8,171 nt of DNA from Candidatus Nanoanaerosalina archaeon (GTDB taxonomy: Archaea > Nanohalarchaeota > Nanosalinia > Nanosalinales > Nanoanaerosalinaceae): the NCBI GenBank assembly GCA_022729275.1, contig JALDAH010000035.1:1-8171 (forward strand), given 5' to 3'. A program made the position numbers and the translations under genes. Shown here piece by piece: positions 1-6,990 of the stretch. The notes under the pieces were generated by a model. The model made no database searches, had not been told where the DNA came from, and worked only from the letters and a program-made list of their open reading frames with translations. Position 1 is the first letter of the stretch. Every line of letters begins with the position of its first letter.

Positions 1-118
1 TGATTTCTCCAGAGGTAAGTACAGAAAAGTTCTAAAGAAATTGGAGGAAAACAAGGATTATGAAAGAGATCTTGAAAAGGGTTTTAATTTGGTAAAGAAA
101 AAGGGTTTTGAGCTCTAA
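1..118 (+). CDS. C-terminal fragment of an unidentified protein, possibly flap endonuclease 1
   Basis: An open frame enters from the left edge (codons in phase with base 2) and ends at TAA 116-118, giving 38 residues of a C-terminus. The fragment begins DFSRGKYRKVLKKLEENK. This resembles the pattern HDFSxxRVxxxLxxL found near the C-terminus of archaeal FEN-1, the structure-specific nuclease that removes 5' flaps during Okazaki fragment maturation. The first base, T, is compatible with a preceding His codon. A canonical C-terminal PCNA-binding box (QxxLxxFF) is not seen: the last 20 residues are lysine- and glutamate-rich and end GFEL. The identification rests on one short motif and is tentative; any basic helical C-terminus could look similar. 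The stop lies 4 nt from the convergent radB stop. Confidence 0.4.
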   Translation, partial: DFSRGKYRKVLKKLEENKDYERDLEKGFNLVKKKGFEL

Positions 119-122
119 AAAG

Positions 123-827
123 TTATATTATTTCTTCTTCTCTTCTTTTTTCTGCTCTTGAAAGCCCTTCAGTCTCTATGATAAATTCTTCTTCAATTCC
201 CTCTGGCCTTGATCTGTGTTTCCTCAGAACAGCGTTCCTTCTGTTCTCTGAAATCTTTTCAAGTTTCACAAGACATTTAGACCAGTAGGTGGGAACATCT
301 TTACCCACCATAGTTATCTCGTCAGATTTGAAAGAACTGTAAACCTGGTTAGTGACTATCACAGGAAGATTTTTCTTTCTTGCAATCTTGGACAACACTG
401 AAAGCTGTCTAGAGAGTTCTCTGTTCGATTCTGAGACTTCATCCTGTAATTTAATTCTGTAGAGGGCTACCAGAGAATCCACTATCACTAAATCTATGTT
501 CTCTCGGTCAACTACATCCTCAATTTTTCCAAACGTATTTTTTTGTTCTTCAAACGTTGTTGGTTCCATCATCACAAGACTCTGAAGATGGTTCTCATCA
601 TTGCCGTTCATCTGAAGAAACCTTTCAGCTGAAAAACCTCCTTCTGTATCTATGTAAAGAGCGTTACCTCCCTTTTCAATACATGAAGCAGCTGCCTGGA
701 TGCATACGTTAGTCTTACCTGTTCCTGAAGCTCCGTAGAAGTTGGTGATAACACCTCTTTCCACTCCTCCCTTCAAAAGTTCGTCCAGAGGTTCGCAGTC
801 CAGACTCATCCTCCGTACTTTTTCCAT
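123..827 (-). CDS. radB: RadB, RecA/Rad51-family DNA repair ATPase
   Basis: This is a RadB-type recombinase paralogue: a RecA-fold ATPase that in euryarchaea assists RadA-dependent homologous recombination, probably as a mediator and not as the main strand-exchange protein. Counting 234 aa from ATG 825-827, Walker A is GASGTGKT (32-39), the acidic DTEGG follows (60-64, Glu62 in the usual catalytic position), Walker B is LVIVDSLV (113-120, Asp117), and QVYSSF plus the late HRSRPEG motif (about 204-210) match the RadB core. There is no N-terminal helix-hairpin-helix domain, as expected for RadB and unlike RadA. Start choice: the frame runs open to a TTG at 872 (15 more Lys-rich residues) and has another ATG at 809, directly preceded by GGAGG with no spacing. 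ATG 827 is preferred because a TATA-like element sits about 26 nt upstream. The C-terminal tail (LSRAEKRREEEII) is somewhat long and charged. Confidence 0.93.
   Translation of the reverse strand: MEKVRRMSLDCEPLDELLKGGVERGVITNFYGASGTGKTNVCIQAAASCIEKGGNALYIDTEGGFSAERFLQMNGNDENHLQSLVMMEPTTFEEQKNTFGKIEDVVDRENIDLVIVDSLVALYRIKLQDEVSESNRELSRQLSVLSKIARKKNLPVIVTNQVYSSFKSDEITMVGKDVPTYWSKCLVKLEKISENRRNAVLRKHRSRPEGIEEEFIIETEGLSRAEKRREEEII
128..151 (+). terminator. T-rich tract, possible terminator for the left-edge gene
   Basis: Just after the TAA at 116-118 the + strand is a pyrimidine run with several T stretches, ending in six Ts (146-151). Archaeal RNA polymerase terminates on oligo-T tracts without needing a hairpin. 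The tract lies inside the 3' end of radB, where the opposite strand encodes the Glu/Arg-rich C-terminal tail, so the T-richness could simply reflect those codons. Confidence 0.3.
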
Positions 828-847
828 ACTTCTCAGTTTTTTCCCGA

Positions 848-857
848 GTTTTTTATC
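848..857 (-). promoter_or_regulatory. Putative TATA box for radB
   Basis: On the - strand this reads GATAAAAAAC, centred about 26 nt upstream of ATG 827, the spacing expected for a leaderless archaeal transcript. The match is A-rich and weak, and it lies inside the longer frame that would start at TTG 872. The TTAAATA at 909-903 is the alternative promoter and would favour the longer start. Confidence 0.35.
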
Positions 858-900
858 CTTTTTACCAATCAAACAAATTTTTTGTTTAGGTACACAAAAA

Positions 901-910
901 AATATTTAAC
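901..910 (+). promoter_or_regulatory. TATA box of the 109-aa gene (possibly shared with radB on the other strand)
   Basis: AATATTTAAC preceded by a run of A (a plausible BRE) lies in the divergent region. Its TATTTAA core (903-909) is centred 28 nt before ATG 934, so the transcript should start at or just before the start codon. No Shine-Dalgarno is visible between it and the ATG. On the opposite strand the same bases read TTAAATA and could drive radB from near position 880. Confidence 0.55.
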
Positions 911-933
911 TGTGAGAAGACCTAACTAAAACG

Positions 934-1263
934 ATGTCAAAAAAGGGTGTACTTTTTTCATACGACACAAAAAGAGAAAAATTTGATTCCCTGTACGACA
1001 GGAACAAGTTTTACAGAGGACTGTTCGGATACAAGCAGACCGTAAAAGAAAACGGAAAGGTCTACAGGTATGAAAAAAAAGGTCTTATAAACAAAATACC
1101 TCATATAAAGGTAGAAGACTCCGTTATTTTGGTCCTGAAAGAAGATGCAAAATGTTTCGAGGATTATCTTGAAAGATGGGGAGAAAAAGTAAAGTATCGG
1201 ACATTCAAAGTCCTGTTAAAAGAAAGAGATATCAGAGAGCTCAAATTAAATGAGGATATCTAA
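934..1263 (+). CDS. Uncharacterised 109-aa protein, first gene of a likely operon with cdc48
   Basis: I do not recognise this family with certainty. The product is 109 aa, basic, without a signal peptide or membrane segment. Its N-terminus is GVLFSYDTKREKF, followed by an aromatic/basic stretch (FYRGLFGYK at about 27-35), a Lys/Tyr-rich middle, KKGLINKIPHIK (about 48-59), a hydrophobic strand SVILVLKE (63-70), a helix-like DAKCFEDYLERWGE and a final strand KVKYRTFKVLLKE. The inferred order strand-helix-strand-strand-helix-strand is compatible with a ferredoxin-like fold, and the SYD near the first strand is loosely reminiscent of small Cas2-like proteins. This is inference from pattern, not a family match. 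The conserved-looking R-x-x-FYRGLFGYK and KKGLI blocks suggest nucleic-acid binding. ATG 934 is the first start in the frame and fits a leaderless promoter. cdc48 begins 28 nt downstream on the same strand. Confidence 0.75.
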   Translation: MSKKGVLFSYDTKREKFDSLYDRNKFYRGLFGYKQTVKENGKVYRYEKKGLINKIPHIKVEDSVILVLKEDAKCFEDYLERWGEKVKYRTFKVLLKERDIRELKLNEDI

Positions 1264-1278
1264 AAAAAAAATATTACC

Positions 1279-1284
1279 AAGGTG
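1279..1284 (+). promoter_or_regulatory. Ribosome binding site setting the cdc48 start
   Basis: AAGGTG lies 7 nt before ATG 1292 and matches the archaeal anti-Shine-Dalgarno complement (GGAGGTGA). It selects ATG 1292 over the in-frame ATG 1250, which overlaps the end of the upstream gene and would add 14 lysine- and isoleucine-rich residues not expected in the family. Confidence 0.6.
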
Positions 1285-1291
1285 TTTTATT

Positions 1292-3583
1292 ATGACTGAA
1301 TCAAATAAATCGTCGGATAAAGGAGAAAAAGAAAGGCTTAGGGTGGGAGAAATCCCTTCAACACTGCAGGAAGATATCGGTTCAGGTATAGCCAGGATAG
1401 ATTCCCAGATAATGAACAAGATAAAAGTCCAGGAAGGGGACCTGATATCCATAAAAGGTGAGAGGGATACCGTTGCAAAGGTAGCAAGAAGCCTTCCACA
1501 GGATGCCGGTCTAGGAATAATCCGTATGGACGGATACATAAGGAAGAATGCCGGCACATCTCTCGGGGAAAAAGTAGAGATAAGCAGGGCGAACGCAAAA
1601 GAAGCAAAAAAAGTAGTGCTTGCTCCTGCAGAAGAAGGTGTTATAATACAGGTATCCAACCCATCGATATTCAAGAGAGCTCTGATAGGTAGAGGTATAA
1701 CCAAAAATGATATAATTGTGCCTGGATCGGGCAGTCAGCAGAGAAGAAAAAATTTCTTCGAAGATATGTTCGAACTTGACGACTTTTTCAAGAGCTTCAC
1801 CTCACAGACAAAACTTCGTGCTGTATCAACACAACCATCAGGCCCTGTGATAATCACGGAAAACACCGAGCTGAAAGTTAACGAAAAAGCAACTGAAGTA
1901 TATGATGCCGGGGGTCCAAAGGTACCTGAAGTCACATATGAAGATATAGGAGGACTGGATGAAGAGATACAAAAGGTAAGGGAGATGATAGAGCTACCTC
2001 TAAAACACCCTGAAGTATTCCAGCAACTAGGTATAGATGCTCCATCAGGTGTTCTACTGCAGGGCCCACCCGGTACAGGAAAGACTCTGATTGCTAAAGC
2101 AGTTGCAAACGAAGCGAACACGTTTTTCACTTCTATTAAAGGACCTGAAATTATGTCCAAATTTTACGGGGAGTCAGAGAAAAAACTCAGAGAGATATTT
2201 GAAGAAGCTCGTGAGAACTCTCCAGCAATCATATTTATAGACGAGCTGGATTCGCTTGCACCCAAAAGAGAAGACGGTCAGGGAGAAGTCGAAAGAAGGG
2301 TTGTATCGCAGCTTTTATCTCTGATGGACGGTCTTGAAAACAGGGAGAACGTGATAGTGATAGCAGCAACAAACAGACCTGACGATATCGATGAAGCTCT
2401 TAGGAGACCAGGAAGATTTGACAGAGAAATAGAGATTGGAGTGCCAGACAGAAAAGGTAGGAAGGAAATACTGCAGATACATGTCAGGAACATGCCTCTT
2501 GAGGAAGATGTGGATCTTGATCACATAGCTGATGTAACCCATGGATATGTAGGAGCCGACCTTGAAGCCATATGTAAAGAAGCTGCCATGACCACTCTTA
2601 GAAGAGTTCTGCCCGGAATAGACCTTGAAGACGATGAACTTAACGAAGAAATACTCGATAAACTCGTGGTGAAAAATGAAGACTTCAAAAATGGTATAAG
2701 GCTTGTTGAACCTTCCGCTATGAGAGAAATTCTTGTTAAAACTCCTAAGATCGAATGGGAAGACGTAGGAGGTCTGGAAAAGGTCAAAGACCAGTTGAAG
2801 GAAATGGTAGAATGGCCTCTAAAAAGACCTGAAGCCTTCAAGAGGATGGGGATAGATGTTCCAAGAGGAATACTGCTCTATGGACTACCAGGTACAGGTA
2901 AAACCATGCTTGCAAAGGCTGTTGCAAATGAATCTGAAGCGAATTTTATATCAATCAAAGGCCCACAGGTCTTTTCAAAATGGGTTGGAGAATCAGAGAA
3001 AGCGGTGCGAAAGATATTTTCAAAGGCCAGACAAGTAGCGCCATGCATCATATTCATAGACGAAATAGATTCTATAGCGCCCAGCAGAGGATATTCAATA
3101 GATTCTGGTTCAAGCGACCGTGTTGTGAACCAGCTTCTGACAGAACTCGATGGCATAGAATCTCTAGAAGATGTGGTAGTAATAGCCGCCACCAACAGAC
3201 CTGATCTTATAGATCCAGCGGTTCTAAGACCTGGAAGGCTTGACAGACACGTTTATATCCCGGTACCTGATGAAAAAACAAGGAAAAAGATTTTGGAAGT
3301 TCACACATCCAAGATGCCTCTTGCAAAAGATGTGGATCTTGACAAGTTATCCAAATTAACCGAAAAATATGTTGGTTCTGACATAGCAGCTATATGTAGA
3401 GAAGCTGGTATGAACGCTTTAAGGAGAGACATAGATTCAGAAATAGTTTCGATGGAAGATTTCATGGATTCTCTGAATGAAAATCAGCCATCAGCGGACG
3501 AAAAAGAAATTGAAAATTTCAGGGAAAAGGTCAAGAAGTTTGAGAGTTCGGGAGGAAAGGCAGCACCGGACTACTTCGGTTAA
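1292..3583 (+). CDS. cdc48: Cdc48/VAT-type double AAA+ ATPase (p97 homologue)
   Basis: This cytoplasmic hexameric unfoldase remodels protein complexes and can feed substrates to the 20S proteasome. At 763 aa it has the full family length. The N-domain (about 15-190) shows the double-psi barrel motifs RLRVGE, GSGIARID, GIIRMDGYIRKNAG and KKVVLAP. The D1 ring has Walker A GPPGTGKT (258-265), pore residues Phe291-Tyr292, Walker B IIFIDE (313-318), sensor Asn361 and arginine fingers Arg372/Arg375. The D2 ring has Walker A GLPGTGKT (531-538), pore Trp564-Val565, Walker B IIFIDE (586-591), sensor Asn635 and Arg646/Arg649. Two oddities: the usual GPPG of D2 reads GLPG, which still satisfies GxxxxGKT, and the N-domain carries a loop of about 25 residues rich in Phe, Asp and Arg (145-170) ahead of the PSGPVIITE strand. 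The chain ends PDYFG, loosely like the proteasome-docking HbYX tail. There is no intein. It is probably cotranscribed with the preceding 109-aa gene. Confidence 0.97.
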   Translation: MTESNKSSDKGEKERLRVGEIPSTLQEDIGSGIARIDSQIMNKIKVQEGDLISIKGERDTVAKVARSLPQDAGLGIIRMDGYIRKNAGTSLGEKVEISRANAKEAKKVVLAPAEEGVIIQVSNPSIFKRALIGRGITKNDIIVPGSGSQQRRKNFFEDMFELDDFFKSFTSQTKLRAVSTQPSGPVIITENTELKVNEKATEVYDAGGPKVPEVTYEDIGGLDEEIQKVREMIELPLKHPEVFQQLGIDAPSGVLLQGPPGTGKTLIAKAVANEANTFFTSIKGPEIMSKFYGESEKKLREIFEEARENSPAIIFIDELDSLAPKREDGQGEVERRVVSQLLSLMDGLENRENVIVIAATNRPDDIDEALRRPGRFDREIEIGVPDRKGRKEILQIHVRNMPLEEDVDLDHIADVTHGYVGADLEAICKEAAMTTLRRVLPGIDLEDDELNEEILDKLVVKNEDFKNGIRLVEPSAMREILVKTPKIEWEDVGGLEKVKDQLKEMVEWPLKRPEAFKRMGIDVPRGILLYGLPGTGKTMLAKAVANESEANFISIKGPQVFSKWVGESEKAVRKIFSKARQVAPCIIFIDEIDSIAPSRGYSIDSGSSDRVVNQLLTELDGIESLEDVVVIAATNRPDLIDPAVLRPGRLDRHVYIPVPDEKTRKKILEVHTSKMPLAKDVDLDKLSKLTEKYVGSDIAAICREAGMNALRRDIDSEIVSMEDFMDSLNENQPSADEKEIENFREKVKKFESSGGKAAPDYFG

Positions 3584-3603
3584 TACCTCTTTCCTTCTAT
3601 TTC

Positions 3604-4485
3604 TTATTTAGTGGTTATCTCAATTCCATCTTCTGTTACAATAAGTGTGTGCTCGTGCTGAGTTACCTGTCCCCCATCTTTTTCTTTAAGGATACCGTAG
3701 TCTTTAATCACTCCCTTCTGAACCATCTGGCTCATCGCAAGTCTCATTCTAGGTTTTGGTATCCTCAGCCACCTTGTAGTAAAAGGAAGTGTCCTGTAAT
3801 TGTCTTTAACTACTTTCAGAATCTTTCTAGAAGTTCTATCTCTTACATTACCTCCATGGTACTTGTATATATTTCCTGATTTTCCTTCAATAACTTTTCC
3901 AGACCCGTTAGTTGCGAAACATTCTATGGCATAAGCCCTTCCAACTTCAAGTTCTTCCTTTGTATCCGTCTTTATACATGGTATCCTTGTGCCCGCATGT
4001 TGTTCATACTTACCAAGTGAATGTCCTCCAAGATTCTGTACAGTTTTGAACCTTTTTTTTCTTATCGTATTTTCCGCTATTTCCCCGAGTTTTCCCAGAA
4101 AAACTCCCGGCTTCGCAGCTTCAAGACAGTTCTCCACAGCCATTTCAGCTGCTTCAACAAGCTTACTGTTTTTACCAAGATCTACCGTGGTAGCAGTATC
4201 ACCTATGTATCCATCAACATGTGCCCCCACATCCACCTTGACGAGATCATTTTTTGAAAATACTTTTTTGTCACCTCTCTCAGGTGTATAATGCGCGGCC
4301 TCATCGTTCAACGACAGATTAACAGGAAATGCTGGTTGAGCTCCTTCGTCCTTTATGATTGTCTCAGTTTTATCAGCAACTTTTTCAAGTTTAACCCCTT
4401 CCTCTATCATACTAGAGGCTTTTTCAAGTGCTTTTTTTGCTATTCTACCGGCTTCACGATATTTTTCAGCTGTTCTTTTATCCAT
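3604..4485 (-). CDS. map: Methionine aminopeptidase, type II
   Basis: This cytosolic metalloprotease removes the initiator methionine from nascent proteins. The 293-aa product has the pita-bread fold signature with every catalytic residue in place: His65 in AAHYTP, metal ligands Asp85 (VDVGAHVDG) and Asp96 (IGDTATT), His155 (GGHSLG), Glu188 (IECFAT) and Glu278 (QHEHT), plus substrate-contacting His163 (EQHAG). The block PAFPVNLSLN (51-60) and the helical insert at about 200-265 between the last two ligands are typical of archaeal and eukaryotic type II enzymes. The ATG at 4483-4485 gives the family's normal short N-terminus (KYREAGRIAKKALEKA). No convincing Shine-Dalgarno precedes it. It lies 63 nt downstream of polB on the same strand and converges on cdc48, with 20 nt between the stops and no clear T-tract terminator. 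Confidence 0.97.
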   Translation of the reverse strand: MDKRTAEKYREAGRIAKKALEKASSMIEEGVKLEKVADKTETIIKDEGAQPAFPVNLSLNDEAAHYTPERGDKKVFSKNDLVKVDVGAHVDGYIGDTATTVDLGKNSKLVEAAEMAVENCLEAAKPGVFLGKLGEIAENTIRKKRFKTVQNLGGHSLGKYEQHAGTRIPCIKTDTKEELEVGRAYAIECFATNGSGKVIEGKSGNIYKYHGGNVRDRTSRKILKVVKDNYRTLPFTTRWLRIPKPRMRLAMSQMVQKGVIKDYGILKEKDGGQVTQHEHTLIVTEDGIEITTK

Positions 4486-4511
4486 CTCTTACACATTTTA
4501 TAATTCGATTG

Positions 4512-4527
4512 AAATGTTTTAACATTT
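4512..4527. repeat. Inverted repeat upstream of map (7-bp arms)
   Basis: AAATGTT-TT-AACATTT is a perfect inverted repeat with a 2-nt centre, 27 nt upstream of the map start and 4 nt from a second dyad. It is AT-rich, so a chance origin is possible, but its position suits a transcription factor site. Confidence 0.45.
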
Positions 4528-4531
4528 TGAG

Positions 4532-4550
4532 AATATAACGGCGTTATATT
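4532..4550. repeat. Near-perfect palindrome between polB and map (9-bp arms)
   Basis: AATATAACG-G-CGTTATATT is a perfect 9-bp inverted repeat around a single base. Its right end overlaps the first two bases of the polB stop codon (4549-4551). On the map strand it includes TTATATT, which could act as a TATA-like element giving a leader of about 23 nt, so a regulator bound here could block map transcription. It could alternatively form a hairpin at the end of the polB message, though no T-run of note follows. Confidence 0.5.
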
Positions 4551-6960
4551 AGGAGAATCTGTCAAGACCGGATTGTTTACCTTCTCCCTTAAGCTGTGAT
4601 GTGGTGTATCCAAAAACTTTCAGAACTCTCTCCGAAACAGGTATTATCTGTTTCTCGATGTAATATTCAGCATCATAATTATCAGCGTACTTGGTAATCT
4701 GGGCCTTTTCCGAGATGGTTTTACCCCGGTTGGTAATAATATAATCTACGGTGTCACCAGGTTTTATCTTTTCTCCTTTTTTGATTGCTTTTTTAGCGGC
4801 TTCAACATGAGGTGCTTTTGTATCATAGTTCTCAGGTCTTTTTGTAAGCGTAGTATATATCTTGAGTTTTTCAAGTGGAATATCACCCTTTTTTAACTTC
4901 TCTATAACGGTTTTAACAGAATTGTACGCTCCTTCAACATCTCTCTCAAGTACCTGTTGCAACACTTTTTTCTGTGTTTCTTTAGCTATGGGCGACCAGT
5001 CTCTCCTGACATATTCAAAACCTGTTATCTTAAGTTCTCCATTGTTCTTAAGTAATGCATACTTCTTTTTAGCTCCTTTACCTTTATTAGTATATGTGAA
5101 AAAACCTCTTTTGAACATTCCTTCAAGTTCTAGCTCCATGAGTCCTGGTAATTCGCTGTTAATCTTTTTTCCGAACTCTTCAGTTTTTTCTCCAATATTC
5201 TCAGCGCTAAGAAAAACCGAATCAGTATCTCCATAAACTACTTCCAGTCCCATTTCTTCAGCCATATCAATAGTTTTCTTGATATAATCTCTCCCAAGCT
5301 TGGTGGTGGCTTCAGCAGATTCTCTAGAGTACCATCTTGCTGATGAATACCCCATATAACCATAAAAAGCATTTGATAATATCTTCAGAGCGTTTTGTCT
5401 GTTATAATTATTTCTGTATGCCTGTGTTTTCTTACCAAGTTCTTTCATCTCTTTCTTAATATTGTATCTTTCGGTCACAAGATTCTCCAGTATTTCAGGG
5501 AAGAAACCCTTCTCTTCCTGGCAAAAACTGTATACCTCATCTCCCACTTCAATCTTTAGTTCATCCCCGCATCCTTCTCTCTCCAAACTGTCCGGTGAGA
5601 TGTTGTGAGATACTATTATTGTAGGGTAAAGGCTCTTAAAGTCAAACAAAGCTATATTTTCGTACAGTCCTTTTTCTGGTTCGTATACGAACGCTCCAGT
5701 GAACCTTCCCGATGTCCTCCTATCCTTTATCTGGTACTGTGTTGGCCTATTTGGTACAAGTATGTTTTTTATTGCTGCTTCTTTTATCAGATAATTCTCA
5801 ACAAGCTGTCCATAAGATGTTCTACATGTATCAAAAGGTGTCATCCCTATAAGAGATGAAAGAGAAAAAATCTGTGGGACTATGTTCTCTGCAAGTTCAT
5901 GTGCAAGTTTAGAATCCTTCAAAGCATAGCTGGCTAGCATATCAAGATTTTCTTTGTTTTCCCAAGATTTTTTGATATCTGACCACTCCATATCCTCCTT
6001 GGATTTACCTATCACCTCTTCAGCAACAGAGTTCAGATCCAAAGTTTCCGAATCCAGTGTCCTAGATATAACTGTAGAAACGAATGGGTAAAGATCGATA
6101 TGTATTCTTCCTCTAACTTTAGCTGCGTAGTTTCTTCCTCTCCTCTTAAATCTTACCTCATCATGACCGCCTATCTCAAAATCAATGCCGTGTTCATCAA
6201 ACCTGTCTCTCAAAACCTTGAAATCGTACTGGTCGGTATTATATCCTGTGATAACAGTATAATCCTGGTTTCTAAAAATATTCTGTATCCTTCTCAAAAG
6301 CTTTTTCTCGTTTCCCACGATCTCCACATATTCTTCCTTATAATCCTGTTCATAGGTGACTAAAACCTTATTAAACCCTTTTTTATAAAAAGAACACATC
6401 ACAACCTTTTCATCCACAACTTCAAGATCGAAGGCAAGTATGTCCGGCTCTAAGATGTCTTTCTCATCTTTCTGTTCGACATCCTCTAATGCTATTTTCT
6501 TGATTTCTCCATCAGTTTCAATTTCTACGCCCTTCACATAGACCTTTGAAGGTGGTTTTAACTGTTTATCGATTAGATACCTCTTGTAAAAAGGAATATC
6601 GTACTCACTAATCTGGGCGATGTCTTCCCAATCCTTTATCTTCTCCTTAAGCTTTGGTATGTGCCTTGGATGTTTTACATATGCTTTCAAAACAGTTTTT
6701 TCATCTTGTAAGTCTTTCTTTTTCTTTTCATCAATACTAAAAATTTTTATCCTGTCGCCCTTCTCCTCAAATTTCAGTCCCTCCAATTTCCTCTTAAGAT
6801 CCTTCTTTTTACCTTCTCTAGGAATTATATACATGTATGGTTGAAAATCAGTGTCCCTAGCAATAACCACTTCTTCATCGGTCTTGATGTATAGATTGAT
6901 AACAGGCTCATCTTTCTCCGTTGTATAAAAAATATCGAAAAGGTGGCCTTCTCTCTCCAT
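4549..6960 (-). CDS. polB: Family B replicative DNA polymerase (PolB)
   Basis: This 803-aa enzyme is a proofreading archaeal DNA polymerase, aligning end to end with Pyrococcus-type PolB. The N-terminal domain keeps the residues of the template uracil-sensing pocket seen in such enzymes (FQPYMYI with Pro41; KTVLKAY with Val90). The 3'-5' exonuclease is intact: Exo I FDLE (Asp178, Glu180), Exo II YNTDQYD (Asp246), Exo III YALKD (Asp349). The linker FTGAFVYEPEKGLYEN precedes polymerase motif A DFKSLYPTII (Asp440), motif B KILSNAFYG (526-534) and motif C YGDTDS (576-581, Asp578 and Asp580). The thumb includes RRDWSPIAKETQ and KRPENYDTKAPHVEAAKK. The C-terminus ends KQSGLDRFS, a PCNA-box-like sequence with one aromatic where the consensus has two. 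There is no intein in any of the motifs where archaeal PolB inteins commonly insert. ATG 6958-6960 is preceded by a TATA box at the leaderless distance. Confidence 0.98.
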   Translation of the reverse strand: MEREGHLFDIFYTTEKDEPVINLYIKTDEEVVIARDTDFQPYMYIIPREGKKKDLKRKLEGLKFEEKGDRIKIFSIDEKKKKDLQDEKTVLKAYVKHPRHIPKLKEKIKDWEDIAQISEYDIPFYKRYLIDKQLKPPSKVYVKGVEIETDGEIKKIALEDVEQKDEKDILEPDILAFDLEVVDEKVVMCSFYKKGFNKVLVTYEQDYKEEYVEIVGNEKKLLRRIQNIFRNQDYTVITGYNTDQYDFKVLRDRFDEHGIDFEIGGHDEVRFKRRGRNYAAKVRGRIHIDLYPFVSTVISRTLDSETLDLNSVAEEVIGKSKEDMEWSDIKKSWENKENLDMLASYALKDSKLAHELAENIVPQIFSLSSLIGMTPFDTCRTSYGQLVENYLIKEAAIKNILVPNRPTQYQIKDRRTSGRFTGAFVYEPEKGLYENIALFDFKSLYPTIIVSHNISPDSLEREGCGDELKIEVGDEVYSFCQEEKGFFPEILENLVTERYNIKKEMKELGKKTQAYRNNYNRQNALKILSNAFYGYMGYSSARWYSRESAEATTKLGRDYIKKTIDMAEEMGLEVVYGDTDSVFLSAENIGEKTEEFGKKINSELPGLMELELEGMFKRGFFTYTNKGKGAKKKYALLKNNGELKITGFEYVRRDWSPIAKETQKKVLQQVLERDVEGAYNSVKTVIEKLKKGDIPLEKLKIYTTLTKRPENYDTKAPHVEAAKKAIKKGEKIKPGDTVDYIITNRGKTISEKAQITKYADNYDAEYYIEKQIIPVSERVLKVFGYTTSQLKGEGKQSGLDRFS

Positions 6961-6982
6961 GTGGTAATATTTTTCTGTGGTC

Positions 6983-6990
6983 TTTATAAC
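6983..6990 (-). promoter_or_regulatory. TATA box of polB
   Basis: On the - strand this reads GTTATAAA, with its centre 26 nt upstream of the polB ATG (6960). No Shine-Dalgarno lies between them, so the polB message is probably leaderless. Confidence 0.6.

Noticed and set aside
828..872. TTG start giving RadB 15 more residues
   Set aside because: The added residues are Lys-rich and not part of the RadB family core, and ATG 827 has a TATA-like element at the expected distance. It remains possible, because the stronger TTAAATA at 909-903 would suit it.
934..1263. Reading the 109-aa protein as a Cas2 and part of a CRISPR locus
   Set aside because: The resemblance is limited to a possible ferredoxin-like order and an early Asp. 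There is no cas1, other cas gene or repeat array nearby.
1250..1291. Upstream ATG adding 14 residues to Cdc48
   Set aside because: It overlaps the end of the preceding gene and has no ribosome site of its own, while ATG 1292 has AAGGTG at the right distance.
1246..1704. Open frame of 152 codons on the - strand opposite the cdc48 start
   Set aside because: Its composition (Ser, Ile, Phe, Leu-rich) is the reverse complement of a conserved N-domain, and it has no promoter or ribosome site. It is a shadow of cdc48.
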